Assembly (NCBI GenBank): GCA_017882405.1
Contig: JADGPO010000128.1
Span: forward strand, 1-14,037
DNA length: 14,037 nt
Source of the DNA: Solirubrobacteraceae bacterium
GTDB lineage: Bacteria; Actinomycetota; Thermoleophilia; Solirubrobacterales; Solirubrobacteraceae
Direction: 5' to 3'
Part shown: positions 6,289 to 12,873 of the stretch, piece by piece
Position numbering within the stretch: the stretch's first letter is position 1
Layout of the letters: every line of letters begins with the position of its first letter
Position numbers and translations under genes: made by a program
The notes under the pieces: generated by a model
Databases searched by the model: none
The model's input: the letters and a program-made list of their open reading frames with translations, nothing else
Told to the model about the DNA's origin: nothing

Positions 6289-6669
6289 ATGAGGGTGGTC
6301 AAGCCGGGTCCCGATCGCGAGGTGCCCCGTGGCGTCGTCGGCGGTGCCGAGATCTCGCAGACGACCGCGGGCGCACACAACATCTACATGGGCCGCTTCC
6401 GCGTGCCGCCGGGCGCCAGTTCGCGACCGCACTACCACGAGGGGTGCGAGAGCGCCGTCTACATGCTCTCCGGCACGCTGACCGTGCGCTGGGGAGACCG
6501 GCTCGAGCAGGAGCTGTCGCTGGAGCCGGGCGACATGGTCTACGTGCCGCCGCGCGAGACGCACGTGCTGGAGAACCCCTCGGACGCCGAGCCGGCCGAC
6601 TACGTGGTGGCGCGCGACTCGCCGCTGGAGGATGCCGTGGTCGTCCCCTGGGCGGCGGACGAAGCGTGA
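6289..6669 (+). CDS. Small single-domain cupin protein
   Basis: The 126-aa protein is one conserved beta-barrel cupin domain. Motif 1 is PGASSRPHYHEGCESAVYML (41-60), with H48, H50 and E54 as metal ligands. Motif 2 is LEPGDMVYVPPRETHVLEN (78-96), with H92 as the fourth ligand. A bound divalent metal is therefore likely. Many such proteins are isomerases, dioxygenases or small-molecule sensors; nothing here picks one. The stop TGA overlaps the next gene's GTG by 4 nt (GTGA), so the two products are probably made together. Confidence 0.9.
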   Translation: MRVVKPGPDREVPRGVVGGAEISQTTAGAHNIYMGRFRVPPGASSRPHYHEGCESAVYMLSGTLTVRWGDRLEQELSLEPGDMVYVPPRETHVLENPSDAEPADYVVARDSPLEDAVVVPWAADEA

Positions 6670-7517
6670 CGCACGCCACCGGCAAGCTCGCGGGCGCGGG
6701 CGGCCGTGAGATCTTCTGGCAGTCGTGGGCACCGGAGGACCGTGCGCCGCGTGGATCGGTGGTGATCGTGCACGGCGCCGGGGAGCACTCGGGGCGCTAT
6801 CGCCACGTCGCCGACCGGCTGGTCGCCGAGGGCTTTGCCGTGTACGCGCTCGATCACCGCGGTCACGGCCGCTCGGACGGCCCCCGCGCGCTGATCGACC
6901 GCCTGGACCGCGCCGTCTCGGACATCGACGGCGTGGTGACGATGGCCCGCGGCGCTCGCCCCGATCTGCCGGTGTTCATGCTCGCCCACAGCATGGGCGG
7001 CACGCTCGGGGTGCAGTACGCGCTCGCCCATCAGGATCGTCTGGCGGGCCTGATCCTGTCGGGGCCATTGGCGGCGCTGGACGGCGCACCCGCGCCGCTG
7101 CGGCTGGCCGGGCGGGTCCTGTCGGTGATCGCGCCGGCGATCGGCCTGATCGCCGTCGACTCAGGCCTGGTCAGCCGCGACCCGCAGGTCGTCGAGGCCT
7201 ACCGCGCCGACCCGCTCGTCCATCACGCGAAGCTCCCCGCGCGCACGCTCGCCGAGCTGGCGAGCGCGATCGACGCCTTCCCCGCGCGCGCCCCGCAGAT
7301 CACCTTGCCGACGCTGATCCTGTACGGCACCGAGGACCGGCTCGCCCCACCTCGCGGCAGCGTGATGCTGGGCGAGCGAATCGGGTCTGCCGACAAGACG
7401 ATCACGCCCTACGAGGGGCTCTACCACGAGATCCTCAACGAGCCCGAGCGCCAGATCGTGCTCGACGACGTGTGCGCTTGGCTGGACGCGCACACGCCCG
7501 GGCGGACGAACCGGTAG
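6666..7517 (+). CDS. Alpha/beta hydrolase, monoacylglycerol lipase-like
   Basis: This 283-aa serine hydrolase resembles monoacylglycerol lipase (the group containing mycobacterial Rv0183 and lysophospholipases), which splits monoacylglycerol to glycerol and fatty acid. The oxyanion region is VIVHGAGEHSGRYRHVADRL (33-52). The nucleophile elbow is AHSMGG, with S109. The acid is D224 in YGTEDRLAPP and the base is H254 in YEGLYHEILNEPER. DHRGHGRSDGPR (63-74) is also typical. The GTG at 6666 overlaps the cupin stop by 4 nt. No signal peptide is visible, so it is probably cytoplasmic or membrane-associated. It converges with the acyltransferase gene 3 nt away, with no obvious terminator. Confidence 0.92.
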   Translation: MTHATGKLAGAGGREIFWQSWAPEDRAPRGSVVIVHGAGEHSGRYRHVADRLVAEGFAVYALDHRGHGRSDGPRALIDRLDRAVSDIDGVVTMARGARPDLPVFMLAHSMGGTLGVQYALAHQDRLAGLILSGPLAALDGAPAPLRLAGRVLSVIAPAIGLIAVDSGLVSRDPQVVEAYRADPLVHHAKLPARTLAELASAIDAFPARAPQITLPTLILYGTEDRLAPPRGSVMLGERIGSADKTITPYEGLYHEILNEPERQIVLDDVCAWLDAHTPGRTNR

Positions 7518-7520
7518 CCG

Positions 7521-8282
7521 CTAGGCCAGTGCGTGGCGGCGCGCGGCTCGCAGCGCGCCGCGCGACCCGAGCTGCGCCAGTTCGGAGTGGAGCTCGCGGA
7601 TTCGCTCGAGGATGTAGTCGGCCACCTCCTGCTGCTGCTCGCGCGTGGAGTCGGCCACCGCCTGGAAGCGAAACGGCTTGCCGTAGCGGACGATCACCTT
7701 GGGGAACTGCAGGCGCTTCCAGTTGCGCACCTGATGGGAGCCGAGAATCGCCACCGGCACGATCGGAGCCCCGGAGTCCAGCGCGAGGCGCCCGATGCCC
7801 GGCTTGGCCTCGGCCGCCAGCTGACCGTTGCGCGAGCGCCCGCCCTCGCAATACATGCCGATCACCCCGCCGCGCTCGAGGATCTTGGCCGAGGTGATGA
7901 ACGCCTCCTCGTCGTGGCTGCCGCGACGGATCGGGAAGACGCCACCATGGCTGAAGATCCACTGCGCCGGCCCCGACCCGAACAGCTGGGACTTGGCCAT
8001 GAACTGGACCCGACGCCGGATGAACGCCCCCGCGAAGAAGTGATCCATGAACGACGCGTGGTTCGGGGCCAGGATCACCGGACCGATGGGCACGTGCTCG
8101 GACCCGATCGAGCGCGCCCGGTAGGTGATCAGCGCGTTGAGCACGGTCACGATCCGGACGATCTCGTAGACCTTGGCCTCGGGCTCGTGGTCGCGCACGC
8201 GCGCGTGGTAGTGGTCGAAGTGCTCCTTCGGTCGCTCGTCGCGGTAGCGCTGGGGCTTGATCTCGACGTCAGGCATCGTCAC
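7521..8282 (-). CDS. PlsC-family lysophospholipid (1-acyl-glycerol-3-phosphate) acyltransferase
   Basis: This 253-aa membrane-associated acyltransferase probably acylates a lysophosphatidate or related lysolipid. Motif I is NHASFMD (74-80; H75 and D80 form the NHx4D catalytic pair). Motif II is GGVFPIRRG (113-121), motif III is CEGGRSRNG (145-153; the usual form is PEGTRS) and motif IV is GAPIVPVAIL (171-180). The N-terminal 60 residues are unusually polar and charged (MPDVEIKPQRYRDERPKEHF) before one hydrophobic stretch. GTG at 8282 is preferred over ATG at 8276 because a TATCGT box ends exactly 6 nt upstream. It overlaps the end of the preceding small ORF by 14 nt. Its role could be phospholipid or triacylglycerol synthesis. 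Confidence 0.92.
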   Translation of the reverse strand: MTMPDVEIKPQRYRDERPKEHFDHYHARVRDHEPEAKVYEIVRIVTVLNALITYRARSIGSEHVPIGPVILAPNHASFMDHFFAGAFIRRRVQFMAKSQLFGSGPAQWIFSHGGVFPIRRGSHDEEAFITSAKILERGGVIGMYCEGGRSRNGQLAAEAKPGIGRLALDSGAPIVPVAILGSHQVRNWKRLQFPKVIVRYGKPFRFQAVADSTREQQQEVADYILERIRELHSELAQLGSRGALRAARRHALA

Positions 8283-8436
8283 CGCGCGACGATACCCGGT
8301 GCGCGAAGCGCTCGAGCCCGATCAGCCAGCCGTTGGACGAGCCGACGGCGGCGTGCATCGACTCCCACCCCTCGAAGGCGCGCTCGATCGGAGCGTCGAC
8401 GACGATCGTCTCGGTGACGTGTTCGGCGGTGGTCAT
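8269..8436 (-). pseudogene. 55-aa internally deleted SRPBCC (AHSA1/START-like) ORF
   Basis: The reading frame starts at ATG 8436, 14 nt after the tandem YbjQ gene stops, and runs 55 codons. Residues 8-22 (TETIVVDAPIERAFE) look like the first strand of an SRPBCC lipid-binding domain. From residue 23 it jumps to what looks like the C-terminal helix of the same fold (GSSNGWLIGLERFA, 33-46). About 90 residues expected between these are missing, with the frame kept; the join is near 8370. A 55-aa product could still be made but could not form the normal cavity. No strong Shine-Dalgarno is seen. It may be a decaying gene or a reduced peptide with a new role. The domain assignment is by eye. Confidence 0.55.
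8289..8294 (-). promoter_or_regulatory. -10 box of the acyltransferase, leaderless type
   Basis: On the minus strand TATCGT (8294-8289) ends 6 nt before the GTG at 8282, the canonical spacing for a transcript starting at the first base of the start codon. It lies within the preceding small ORF, so it would be an internal promoter. Confidence 0.45.
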
Positions 8437-8450
8437 GGTCGAGCGGCGGC

Positions 8451-9350
8451 TCAGCCCTGCAGCGGTAGGACCAGCGCCGGCTTCTCGATCTGGTGATCGG
8501 GATTCGTGGAGACGACCGAGGTGCCGATCGCGAAGAACTCGATCACGTGCGAGCCCCAGCCATGGCTTCGCTCGATGATCCGCGCGCCCACGATCCCCTC
8601 GGCCTCCAGCTCGTCGGCCTCGCTCTGCATGCGCTCCATCGCCAGCTCGCGGGCCTCGTACAGCGCCTGGGTGAAGTTCGGCATCTCGACGTTGCGCCCG
8701 ACCTGCTTGAGCGACGCCAGCATCCCCTGACGGGCGACGTGGTAGACGCAGTTGCCCATCACCAGGCCCGTCGGCCGGTACCCGGCACGCAGCAGCGTGG
8801 AGAAGTCCTGACCGCTCATGTCCGAGGTGAACGGGCGGCCGTTGGGAGCGCGGTGAAGCTCGCCGCCCCGGTGCTTGACGGCGGTGCCGACGGCGATGAA
8901 CTCCGCCAGGTCGGCGCCCCACTCGTAGCGGCCGATGTCCAGGCGCACGCCGACCACGCCGTCGGCGCCCAGCTGATCGGCCTCCTCCTCCATGCGCGTC
9001 ATCGCCAGCTCGCGCGCGTGGTACATGGCCTGGGTGAGGACGCCCATCTCCTGGTTCTGGTTCCAGGAGGCCTGCTGGTAGCCGATGTGGTAGATCGAGC
9101 TGCCCAGCACCAGCCCCAGTGGCTCAAAGCCGGACTCCTTGACCAGCAGGAACTCGTTGACCGACAGATCGGAGGTGAAGAATCCGCGCGAGACGTCCTG
9201 CTTCATCCGCGCGATCCGCGCCCGGCCCGACTCCGGGATCCCGGCCAGCGAGCCTGACTCATACGACGCGGCGTGCGGCGCCTGCGCCGAAGCCTGCCCC
9301 TGCCCCGGACCCTGCTGGTCGTCGTCGTCGCGTCCTCGGAAGAGGGGCAT
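8451..9350 (-). CDS. Protein with two tandem YbjQ/UPF0145 (PF01906) domains
   Basis: The 299-aa protein has a low-complexity acidic/Gln-rich head (1-30), a short linker, then two copies of the YbjQ-type domain at about 57-158 and 173-281. The repeats start FFTSDLSVNEFLLVKESGF (57-75) and PFTSDMSGQDFSTLLRAGY (173-191) and share YHARELAMTRMEEEADQLGA / YEARELAMERMQSEADELEA (110-129, 231-250). Each ends EFIAVGTAV or EFFAIGTSV. YbjQ proteins are about 105 aa and assemble as rings; their function is poorly known, although databases often say 'heavy-metal-binding'. A fused pair would halve the number of chains per ring. AGGAG at 9363-9359 lies 8 nt before the ATG at 9350. It sits 12 nt downstream of the unknown 130-aa gene. 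Confidence 0.88.
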   Translation of the reverse strand: MPLFRGRDDDDQQGPGQGQASAQAPHAASYESGSLAGIPESGRARIARMKQDVSRGFFTSDLSVNEFLLVKESGFEPLGLVLGSSIYHIGYQQASWNQNQEMGVLTQAMYHARELAMTRMEEEADQLGADGVVGVRLDIGRYEWGADLAEFIAVGTAVKHRGGELHRAPNGRPFTSDMSGQDFSTLLRAGYRPTGLVMGNCVYHVARQGMLASLKQVGRNVEMPNFTQALYEARELAMERMQSEADELEAEGIVGARIIERSHGWGSHVIEFFAIGTSVVSTNPDHQIEKPALVLPLQG

Positions 9351-9362
9351 CTTGTGTGTCTC

Positions 9363-9755
9363 CTATCCGTTGAGCAGGCGCTCCAGCGCCTGCCGGGTTG
9401 TCTGGCTGGAGCGCGCCTCGTCGGCGAGCGCCCGGCTGAGCACGTCGAGCCACGCGTCCGTCGGCACCGTCTCTGACTTGAGCACGATCCCCGCCGAAAG
9501 GCGCGCGCAGCGCGTCTCGACCCGCCCCCCGCCGGCACGCAGCTCCAGTCGCTGGTCGCCGGCGTCGAGCGAGATCCGGCTCACGCGCTTGGGCCCGAAC
9601 AGGCCCTCGCGCCGGCGCTCGACGCGCACCGCGTTAGGCACCGCCTCATCGAGCTTGACCGCCAGAGCCTCCACGAACGCCCCCAGATCAGCGGCGTCTG
9701 AGCGCAGCGAGGCGGCTAGGAGATCGATGTCGAGCCCGTCGTCGTCGGTGGTCAC
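9363..9755 (-). CDS. Unknown 130-aa protein, first gene of the YbjQ operon
   Basis: I do not recognise a family. The protein is soluble, acidic at the N-terminus (TTDDDGLDIDLLA) and predicted mixed alpha/beta, with a central Arg-rich stretch (RVERRREGLFGPKRVSRISL, 44-63) and a strand-rich middle (QRLELRAGGGRVETR). The C-terminal 30 residues look helical (VLSRALADEARSSQTTRQAL). Third-position GC is high, as in neighbours, supporting real coding. GTG at 9755 is the start; a TAGGCT box ends 9 nt before it. The next gene's ATG follows its TAG by 12 nt, so the product probably works with the tandem YbjQ protein. Confidence 0.75.
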   Translation of the reverse strand: MTTDDDGLDIDLLAASLRSDAADLGAFVEALAVKLDEAVPNAVRVERRREGLFGPKRVSRISLDAGDQRLELRAGGGRVETRCARLSAGIVLKSETVPTDAWLDVLSRALADEARSSQTTRQALERLLNG

Positions 9756-9764
9756 GGCCTTGGC

Positions 9765-9770
9765 AGCCTA
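9765..9770 (-). promoter_or_regulatory. -10 box of the YbjQ operon, leaderless type
   Basis: On the minus strand TAGGCT (9770-9765) ends 9 nt before the GTG at 9755. No Shine-Dalgarno is visible, so the operon probably starts with a leaderless or very short leader. Confidence 0.4.
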
Positions 9771-9816
9771 CGCCTTCGCCAGCGCCGGGATCGTGGAAGG
9801 ACCAAGAGGCACCCTG

Positions 9817-9822
9817 TACGCT
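9817..9822 (+). promoter_or_regulatory. Possible -10 box of the NAD(P)-binding protein gene
   Basis: TACGCT at 9817-9822 would start a transcript near 9829, about 50 nt before the ATG at 9880. No good -35 is seen 17 nt upstream. An in-frame GTG at 9835 is a possible alternative start but would add a tail that is not Rossmann-like. Confidence 0.3.
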
Positions 9823-9879
9823 GAGTGGAACTTTGTGCGACGCCCTGTTGACTTCCAGGATCGAGGCCCGGATCGGCCG

Positions 9880-10848
9880 ATGGCACTGAACGGCCGCGTC
9901 CTGGTCACCGGAGCGACCGGCTTCGTGGGAGGCCGGCTGGCCGATCGCCTCGCGCGATCGGGGCACCAGGTGCGCTGCCTGGTCCGCGACCGCCAGCGGC
10001 CCGCCGCGCACGCTCTCGCCGGCCGGGGGATGGAGCTTCACGAGGGGGACGTGACACTCGCGGAGACGCTGAGGGGCGCCGGGACCGATGTCGAGGTCGC
10101 CTACTACCTGATCCACTCGATGGGACGGGGCAGCGCGAGGGACTTCGCCGCTCGCGAGCGCCGAGCGGCCGGCGCCTTTGCGCAGATGGCCAAGTCCGAG
10201 GGCATCGAGCGCGTCATCTACCTCGGAGGACTCGGCGACCGGCCCGAGTCAAAGCATCTGCGCAGCCGCCACGACACCGCACTGGCGCTACGCGCCGAGG
10301 GACCCGCCCTGACGTACTTCCGCGCGGGAATGGTCGTCGGGCCCGAGAGCGAGTCGTATCGAACCCTGCGGTACCTGGTGCAGCGCCTGCCGGCCATGAT
10401 CGGGCCGGCCTGGCTTCAGAACAGGACCCAGCCGATCGCGATCGAGGACACGCTGGAGTTCCTCGCCCAGGCGCTGACCGTCGATGCCACCGCAAACCGG
10501 GAGGTGCAGATCGGCGGACCCGATGTTCTCACCTACGGCGAGATGCTCGACACGATGGCAGCGGTACTGGGCATGCGGCCCCGGCCTCGCGTACCGGTGC
10601 CGTTCATCACTCCCTGGCTGTCCTCGCTGTGGATCGGGCTGGTGACTCCGGTCGACGCGAGGGTCGCCCGGCCGCTGGTGGAGGGTCTGGCCGTGCCCAC
10701 GGTGGTCACCGATCCATCCGGCATGGAGTTGTTCGACATCGCGCCCATCGGGTTCGAGCAGGCACTGCGCGACGCCCTGGCGGCGGAGGCCGACCTCGCG
10801 GCCGCTCCGGCGAGCGCACCGGCCCGGACCCCGACACGTTCGCCGTGA
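9880..10848 (+). CDS. NAD(P)-binding atypical SDR, YbjT/NmrA-like
   Basis: The 322-aa protein has an N-terminal Rossmann fold with the extended/atypical SDR glycine motif GATGFVG (11-17). It then has CLVRD (33-37), EGDVT (55-59) and YYLIHSMG (75-82), the last being characteristic of the YbjT-type group in place of the usual SDR active-site arrangement. ERVIYLGGLGD (110-120) lacks a clear YxxxK pair, so it may be a sensor or a non-classical reductase. Residues 236-270 (RVPVPFITPWLSSLWIGLVTPV) are rather hydrophobic and proline-rich. The tail is Ala/Pro/Thr-rich (AAAPASAPARTPTRSP). The ATG at 9880 begins right before the Rossmann strand, and its ribosome-binding site is weak. Function is not resolvable further. 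Confidence 0.85.
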   Translation: MALNGRVLVTGATGFVGGRLADRLARSGHQVRCLVRDRQRPAAHALAGRGMELHEGDVTLAETLRGAGTDVEVAYYLIHSMGRGSARDFAARERRAAGAFAQMAKSEGIERVIYLGGLGDRPESKHLRSRHDTALALRAEGPALTYFRAGMVVGPESESYRTLRYLVQRLPAMIGPAWLQNRTQPIAIEDTLEFLAQALTVDATANREVQIGGPDVLTYGEMLDTMAAVLGMRPRPRVPVPFITPWLSSLWIGLVTPVDARVARPLVEGLAVPTVVTDPSGMELFDIAPIGFEQALRDALAAEADLAAAPASAPARTPTRSP

Positions 10849-10856
10849 CCTGAGTC

Positions 10857-11012
10857 TCAGAACCCGCCGTGCACGGCGGCAAAGGCCAGTGCGGCGACGA
10901 CGATCAGCGCCAGCACCACAAGCACCGAGAGCGGGCCTCGTGGCCGACGCTGGCGCCGCCGCGCCAGCTGGCGGCGGGACACGGAGCTCACGAACAGTCT
11001 CGATTGCGGCAT
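10857..11012 (-). CDS. Small 51-aa single-pass membrane protein
   Basis: A complete short ORF starts at ATG 11012, with GGGAG (11024-11020) 7 nt upstream, and ends with TGA 8 nt from the converging NAD(P)-binding gene. The N-terminal half is strongly basic (SRRQLARRRQRRPRG, 12-26). The C-terminal half is one hydrophobic segment (LSVLVVLALIVVAALAFAAV, 28-47) ending HGGF. The positive-inside rule predicts the N-terminus in the cytoplasm. The Shine-Dalgarno overlaps a GGCTC/GAGCC hairpin (11018-11032). Codon choice is GC-rich at third positions like the neighbours. No family recognised. It diverges from the biotinyl-protein gene and could share its control region. Confidence 0.6.
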   Translation of the reverse strand: MPQSRLFVSSVSRRQLARRRQRRPRGPLSVLVVLALIVVAALAFAAVHGGF

Positions 11013-11077
11013 TACCTGGCTCCCACCGAGCCAGTAGTCAACCGCCGCCGCCGGACGGACCCGTCAGCCGGCCCCTT

Positions 11078-11083
11078 TAGTCT
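11078..11083 (+). promoter_or_regulatory. Possible -10 box of the biotinyl-protein operon
   Basis: TAGTCT would start a transcript near 11090, leaving a leader of about 25 nt that carries GGAGGG. No clear -35 hexamer is seen. Confidence 0.35.
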
Positions 11084-11100
11084 TCCGGTCCCCGACCACA

Positions 11101-11106
11101 GGAGGG
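11101..11106 (+). promoter_or_regulatory. Shine-Dalgarno fixing the TTG start of the biotinyl protein
   Basis: GGAGGG ends 8 nt before TTG at 11115. A GTG at 11110 is followed by a stop after one codon, so TTG is the only sensible start. Confidence 0.75.
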
Positions 11107-11114
11107 CAGGTGAC

Positions 11115-11327
11115 TTGACCGACGTCGAAGCGCACATCACGGGCACCGTGTGGAAGATCGAGGTCAAGGTGGGCGACTCCGTGCAGGAGGGTGACGCCGT
11201 GGTGATTCTCGAGTCGATGAAGATGGAGATGCCGGTGGAGGCCGAGGATCCGGGGGTCGTGGCGGAGATCCGCTGCCGCGAGGGGCAGTCCGTGTCCGAG
11301 GGCGACACACTCGTTGTCCTCGAATAG
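11115..11327 (+). CDS. Stand-alone biotinyl (BCCP-like) domain protein, TB7.3-like
   Basis: The 70-aa protein is a single biotinyl/lipoyl hammerhead domain. The biotinylation motif is ESMKMEMPVEA, with the central Lys as the biotin carrier. The barrel halves are VWKIEVKVGDSVQEGDAVVILE and GVVAEIRCREGQSVSEGDTLVVLE. Length and layout match the free biotinylated protein TB7.3 of mycobacteria (about 71 aa). It would carry carboxyl groups for a biotin-dependent carboxylase or decarboxylase if a matching carboxyltransferase exists, such as the one at the left end of this window. The TTG start is set by GGAGGG. Its last 14 nt overlap the next gene, so it is probably translationally coupled to the crotonase. 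Confidence 0.93.
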   Translation: MTDVEAHITGTVWKIEVKVGDSVQEGDAVVILESMKMEMPVEAEDPGVVAEIRCREGQSVSEGDTLVVLE

Positions 11328-12117
11328 CACCAGCTCCGTGGGGCGCCTGCTGGTCGACGAGCCCGCGCCCCACGTGACGCGGTTGACCATCTCCAACCCC
11401 CGCAAGCGGGGCGCGCTGGACCACGCGATCCTCGACGCGTTCGCCCGCACGCTGCCCCAACTGGAAGCGCGCTGCGTGATCATCACCGGCGAGGGCCGGA
11501 CGTTCTCGGCCGGGTACGACATCCGAGACCTGCCGGACGGCGTCTTCGCCGACGAGGCCGAGAAGCTGGTCGCGCACCCGTTCGCGGCCGCGATCGACGC
11601 CGTCGACGCCTATCCCCATCCCACAGTGGCGGCGCTCAACGGCCACGCGATCGGCGGCGGGCTGGAGCTGGCGCTGTCCTGCGACCTGCGGATCGCCGCC
11701 GAGCCGGCCAAGCTGGGGATGCCGCCGGCCAAGCTCGGCCTGGTCTACTCGCACACCGGCATCCGCAAGTTCATCGAGGCGATCGGCGCCCCGCGCACGC
11801 GTGAGCTGTTTCTCGTGGGCGGTCGGGTGACGGCGCCGGCGGCCCTCACCTGGGGGCTGGTCAACTCCGTCGTCGATTCCGAAGTCCTCCCGGAGGCAGC
11901 GGTGCGGCTGGCCGCCGAGATCGCCGGCAACGCCCCCCTGGCCCAGAAGGGCAACAAGCGCGTGATCACCGCCGTGCTCGAGGCCCAGGCGAAGCTCGAC
12001 CCCGAGGTGGAGCGCGAGCTGCTGGAGCTGCGCCAGGCCAGCTTTGCCACCGAGGACTTCCGCGAGGGCGTGCGCGCGTTCGCCGAGAAGCGTCCGCCCG
12101 ACTGGAAGGGTCGTTAG
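11314..12117 (+). CDS. Crotonase-family protein resembling methylmalonyl-CoA decarboxylase
   Basis: The 267-aa crotonase has both oxyanion segments: FSAGYDIRDLP (64-74) and LNGHAIGGGLELALSCDL (108-125). The first catalytic Glu of hydratases is absent (GMPPAKLGLVYSHTGI, 135-150, where hydratases have PE); E164 (RELFL) matches the second. From memory, E. coli methylmalonyl-CoA decarboxylase (YgfG/ScpB) has FSAGHDI and LGVPYNLVGI with catalytic Tyr140; here Y145 aligns with it and Y68 replaces His66. The tail EDFREGVRAFAEKRPPDWKGR also matches. Decarboxylase, isomerase or hydratase of an unusual acyl-CoA are all possible. The TTG at 11314 overlaps the biotinyl gene by 14 nt and has GAGGG 11 nt upstream; GTG 11338 is the alternative. 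It converges with the HhH gene, sharing 4 bp at the stop codons. Confidence 0.88.
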   Translation: MSSNSTSSVGRLLVDEPAPHVTRLTISNPRKRGALDHAILDAFARTLPQLEARCVIITGEGRTFSAGYDIRDLPDGVFADEAEKLVAHPFAAAIDAVDAYPHPTVAALNGHAIGGGLELALSCDLRIAAEPAKLGMPPAKLGLVYSHTGIRKFIEAIGAPRTRELFLVGGRVTAPAALTWGLVNSVVDSEVLPEAAVRLAAEIAGNAPLAQKGNKRVITAVLEAQAKLDPEVERELLELRQASFATEDFREGVRAFAEKRPPDWKGR

Positions 12118-12668
12118 GCGCTCGCGGTGCGAGCGCGGTTCCACTCCGCCTTGTGGGCGCGCTTGGCCGCCTGGTAATCGAGCAGGGCCTGGGGTGAGTC
12201 GACGTCGCCGAGCGTCGGGTGCCACGGCACCAGCTCGTCGGCGGCCGCCACGGCGAAGTGCTTGGACAGCACGGCGCCCAGCGACTTGATCTTCATCTCG
12301 CCGAAGCCGGGCAGGGCCGCCAGATTGGCCCTCAGCGCCTCGGAGCTGTCGGCGTCTCTCCACACCCGAGCGGCGTCTCCGCCGTACTCCTGCTGGACGT
12401 AGACCGCGAGGTCGTGCACCCGCTTGGCCATCACGCCCGGGTAGCGGTGCACGGCCGGGCGAGCGCGGAACACGGGCTCCAGATCGGCCTGTGCCAGCGT
12501 CGCCGCATCGAGCGACCCGAGCCGCTCCCGGATCGCCAGCGGGCCGGAGAACGCCTTCTGCACGGTGACCTGCTGGTCGAGCGCGAAGCCGACGAGCAGC
12601 GCCATCGGGTCAGACGCGATCAGCGTGTTGGCCGCGTCGGACTCGGTGAAATACAGGCGCTCGGGCAT
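12114..12668 (-). CDS. HhH-GPD superfamily protein, non-canonical DNA glycosylase-like
   Basis: The 184-aa protein resembles the uncharacterised actinobacterial HhH-GPD family (TIGR03252-like) related to endonuclease III/AlkA. The helix-hairpin-helix is LPGFGEMKIKSLGAVL (119-134), and LLVGFALDQQVTVQKAFSGP (24-43) resembles the helix around the glycosylase pocket. Where endonuclease III has its catalytic Lys (LPGVGRKTA), this protein has Met125. The iron-sulfur cysteine cluster is absent and no clear catalytic Asp follows the hairpin. It may bind DNA without acting, or use other residues. The ATG at 12668 begins MPERLYFTESDAAN, a natural N-terminus; there is no good Shine-Dalgarno. The stop codon overlaps the converging crotonase stop. 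Confidence 0.82.
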   Translation of the reverse strand: MPERLYFTESDAANTLIASDPMALLVGFALDQQVTVQKAFSGPLAIRERLGSLDAATLAQADLEPVFRARPAVHRYPGVMAKRVHDLAVYVQQEYGGDAARVWRDADSSEALRANLAALPGFGEMKIKSLGAVLSKHFAVAAADELVPWHPTLGDVDSPQALLDYQAAKRAHKAEWNRARTASA

Positions 12669-12867
12669 GGCGGGCGTCAGTAAAGGCCCTCGCGACGGGC
12701 GTAGCGCCCGGGCCCGAGGTGCTGCTCGGGATTGCACAGCTCGGATCGGATCAGGGCCTTGGGACGTCGGTGATCCTGCGGATGGCGTCCAGCATCTGGC
12801 CGACGATACCGGTGGCGGCCTCCGCGGGCGAGCCGAGCGCAGCGGGACGTTCGTCCGGCCCGCGCTC

Positions 12868-12873
12868 TAGCTT
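12868..12873 (+). promoter_or_regulatory. -10 box of bioB, near-leaderless
   Basis: TAGCTT ends 9 nt before the ATG at 12883 and no Shine-Dalgarno is present. The transcript would start within a few bases of the ATG. No BirA/BioR-type palindrome was recognised nearby. Confidence 0.4.

Noticed and set aside
9825..9851. Eight-codon leader peptide before the NAD(P)-binding gene
   Set aside because: Its GTG is only 2 nt after the -10 box, before the expected transcription start, so it could not be translated from that promoter.
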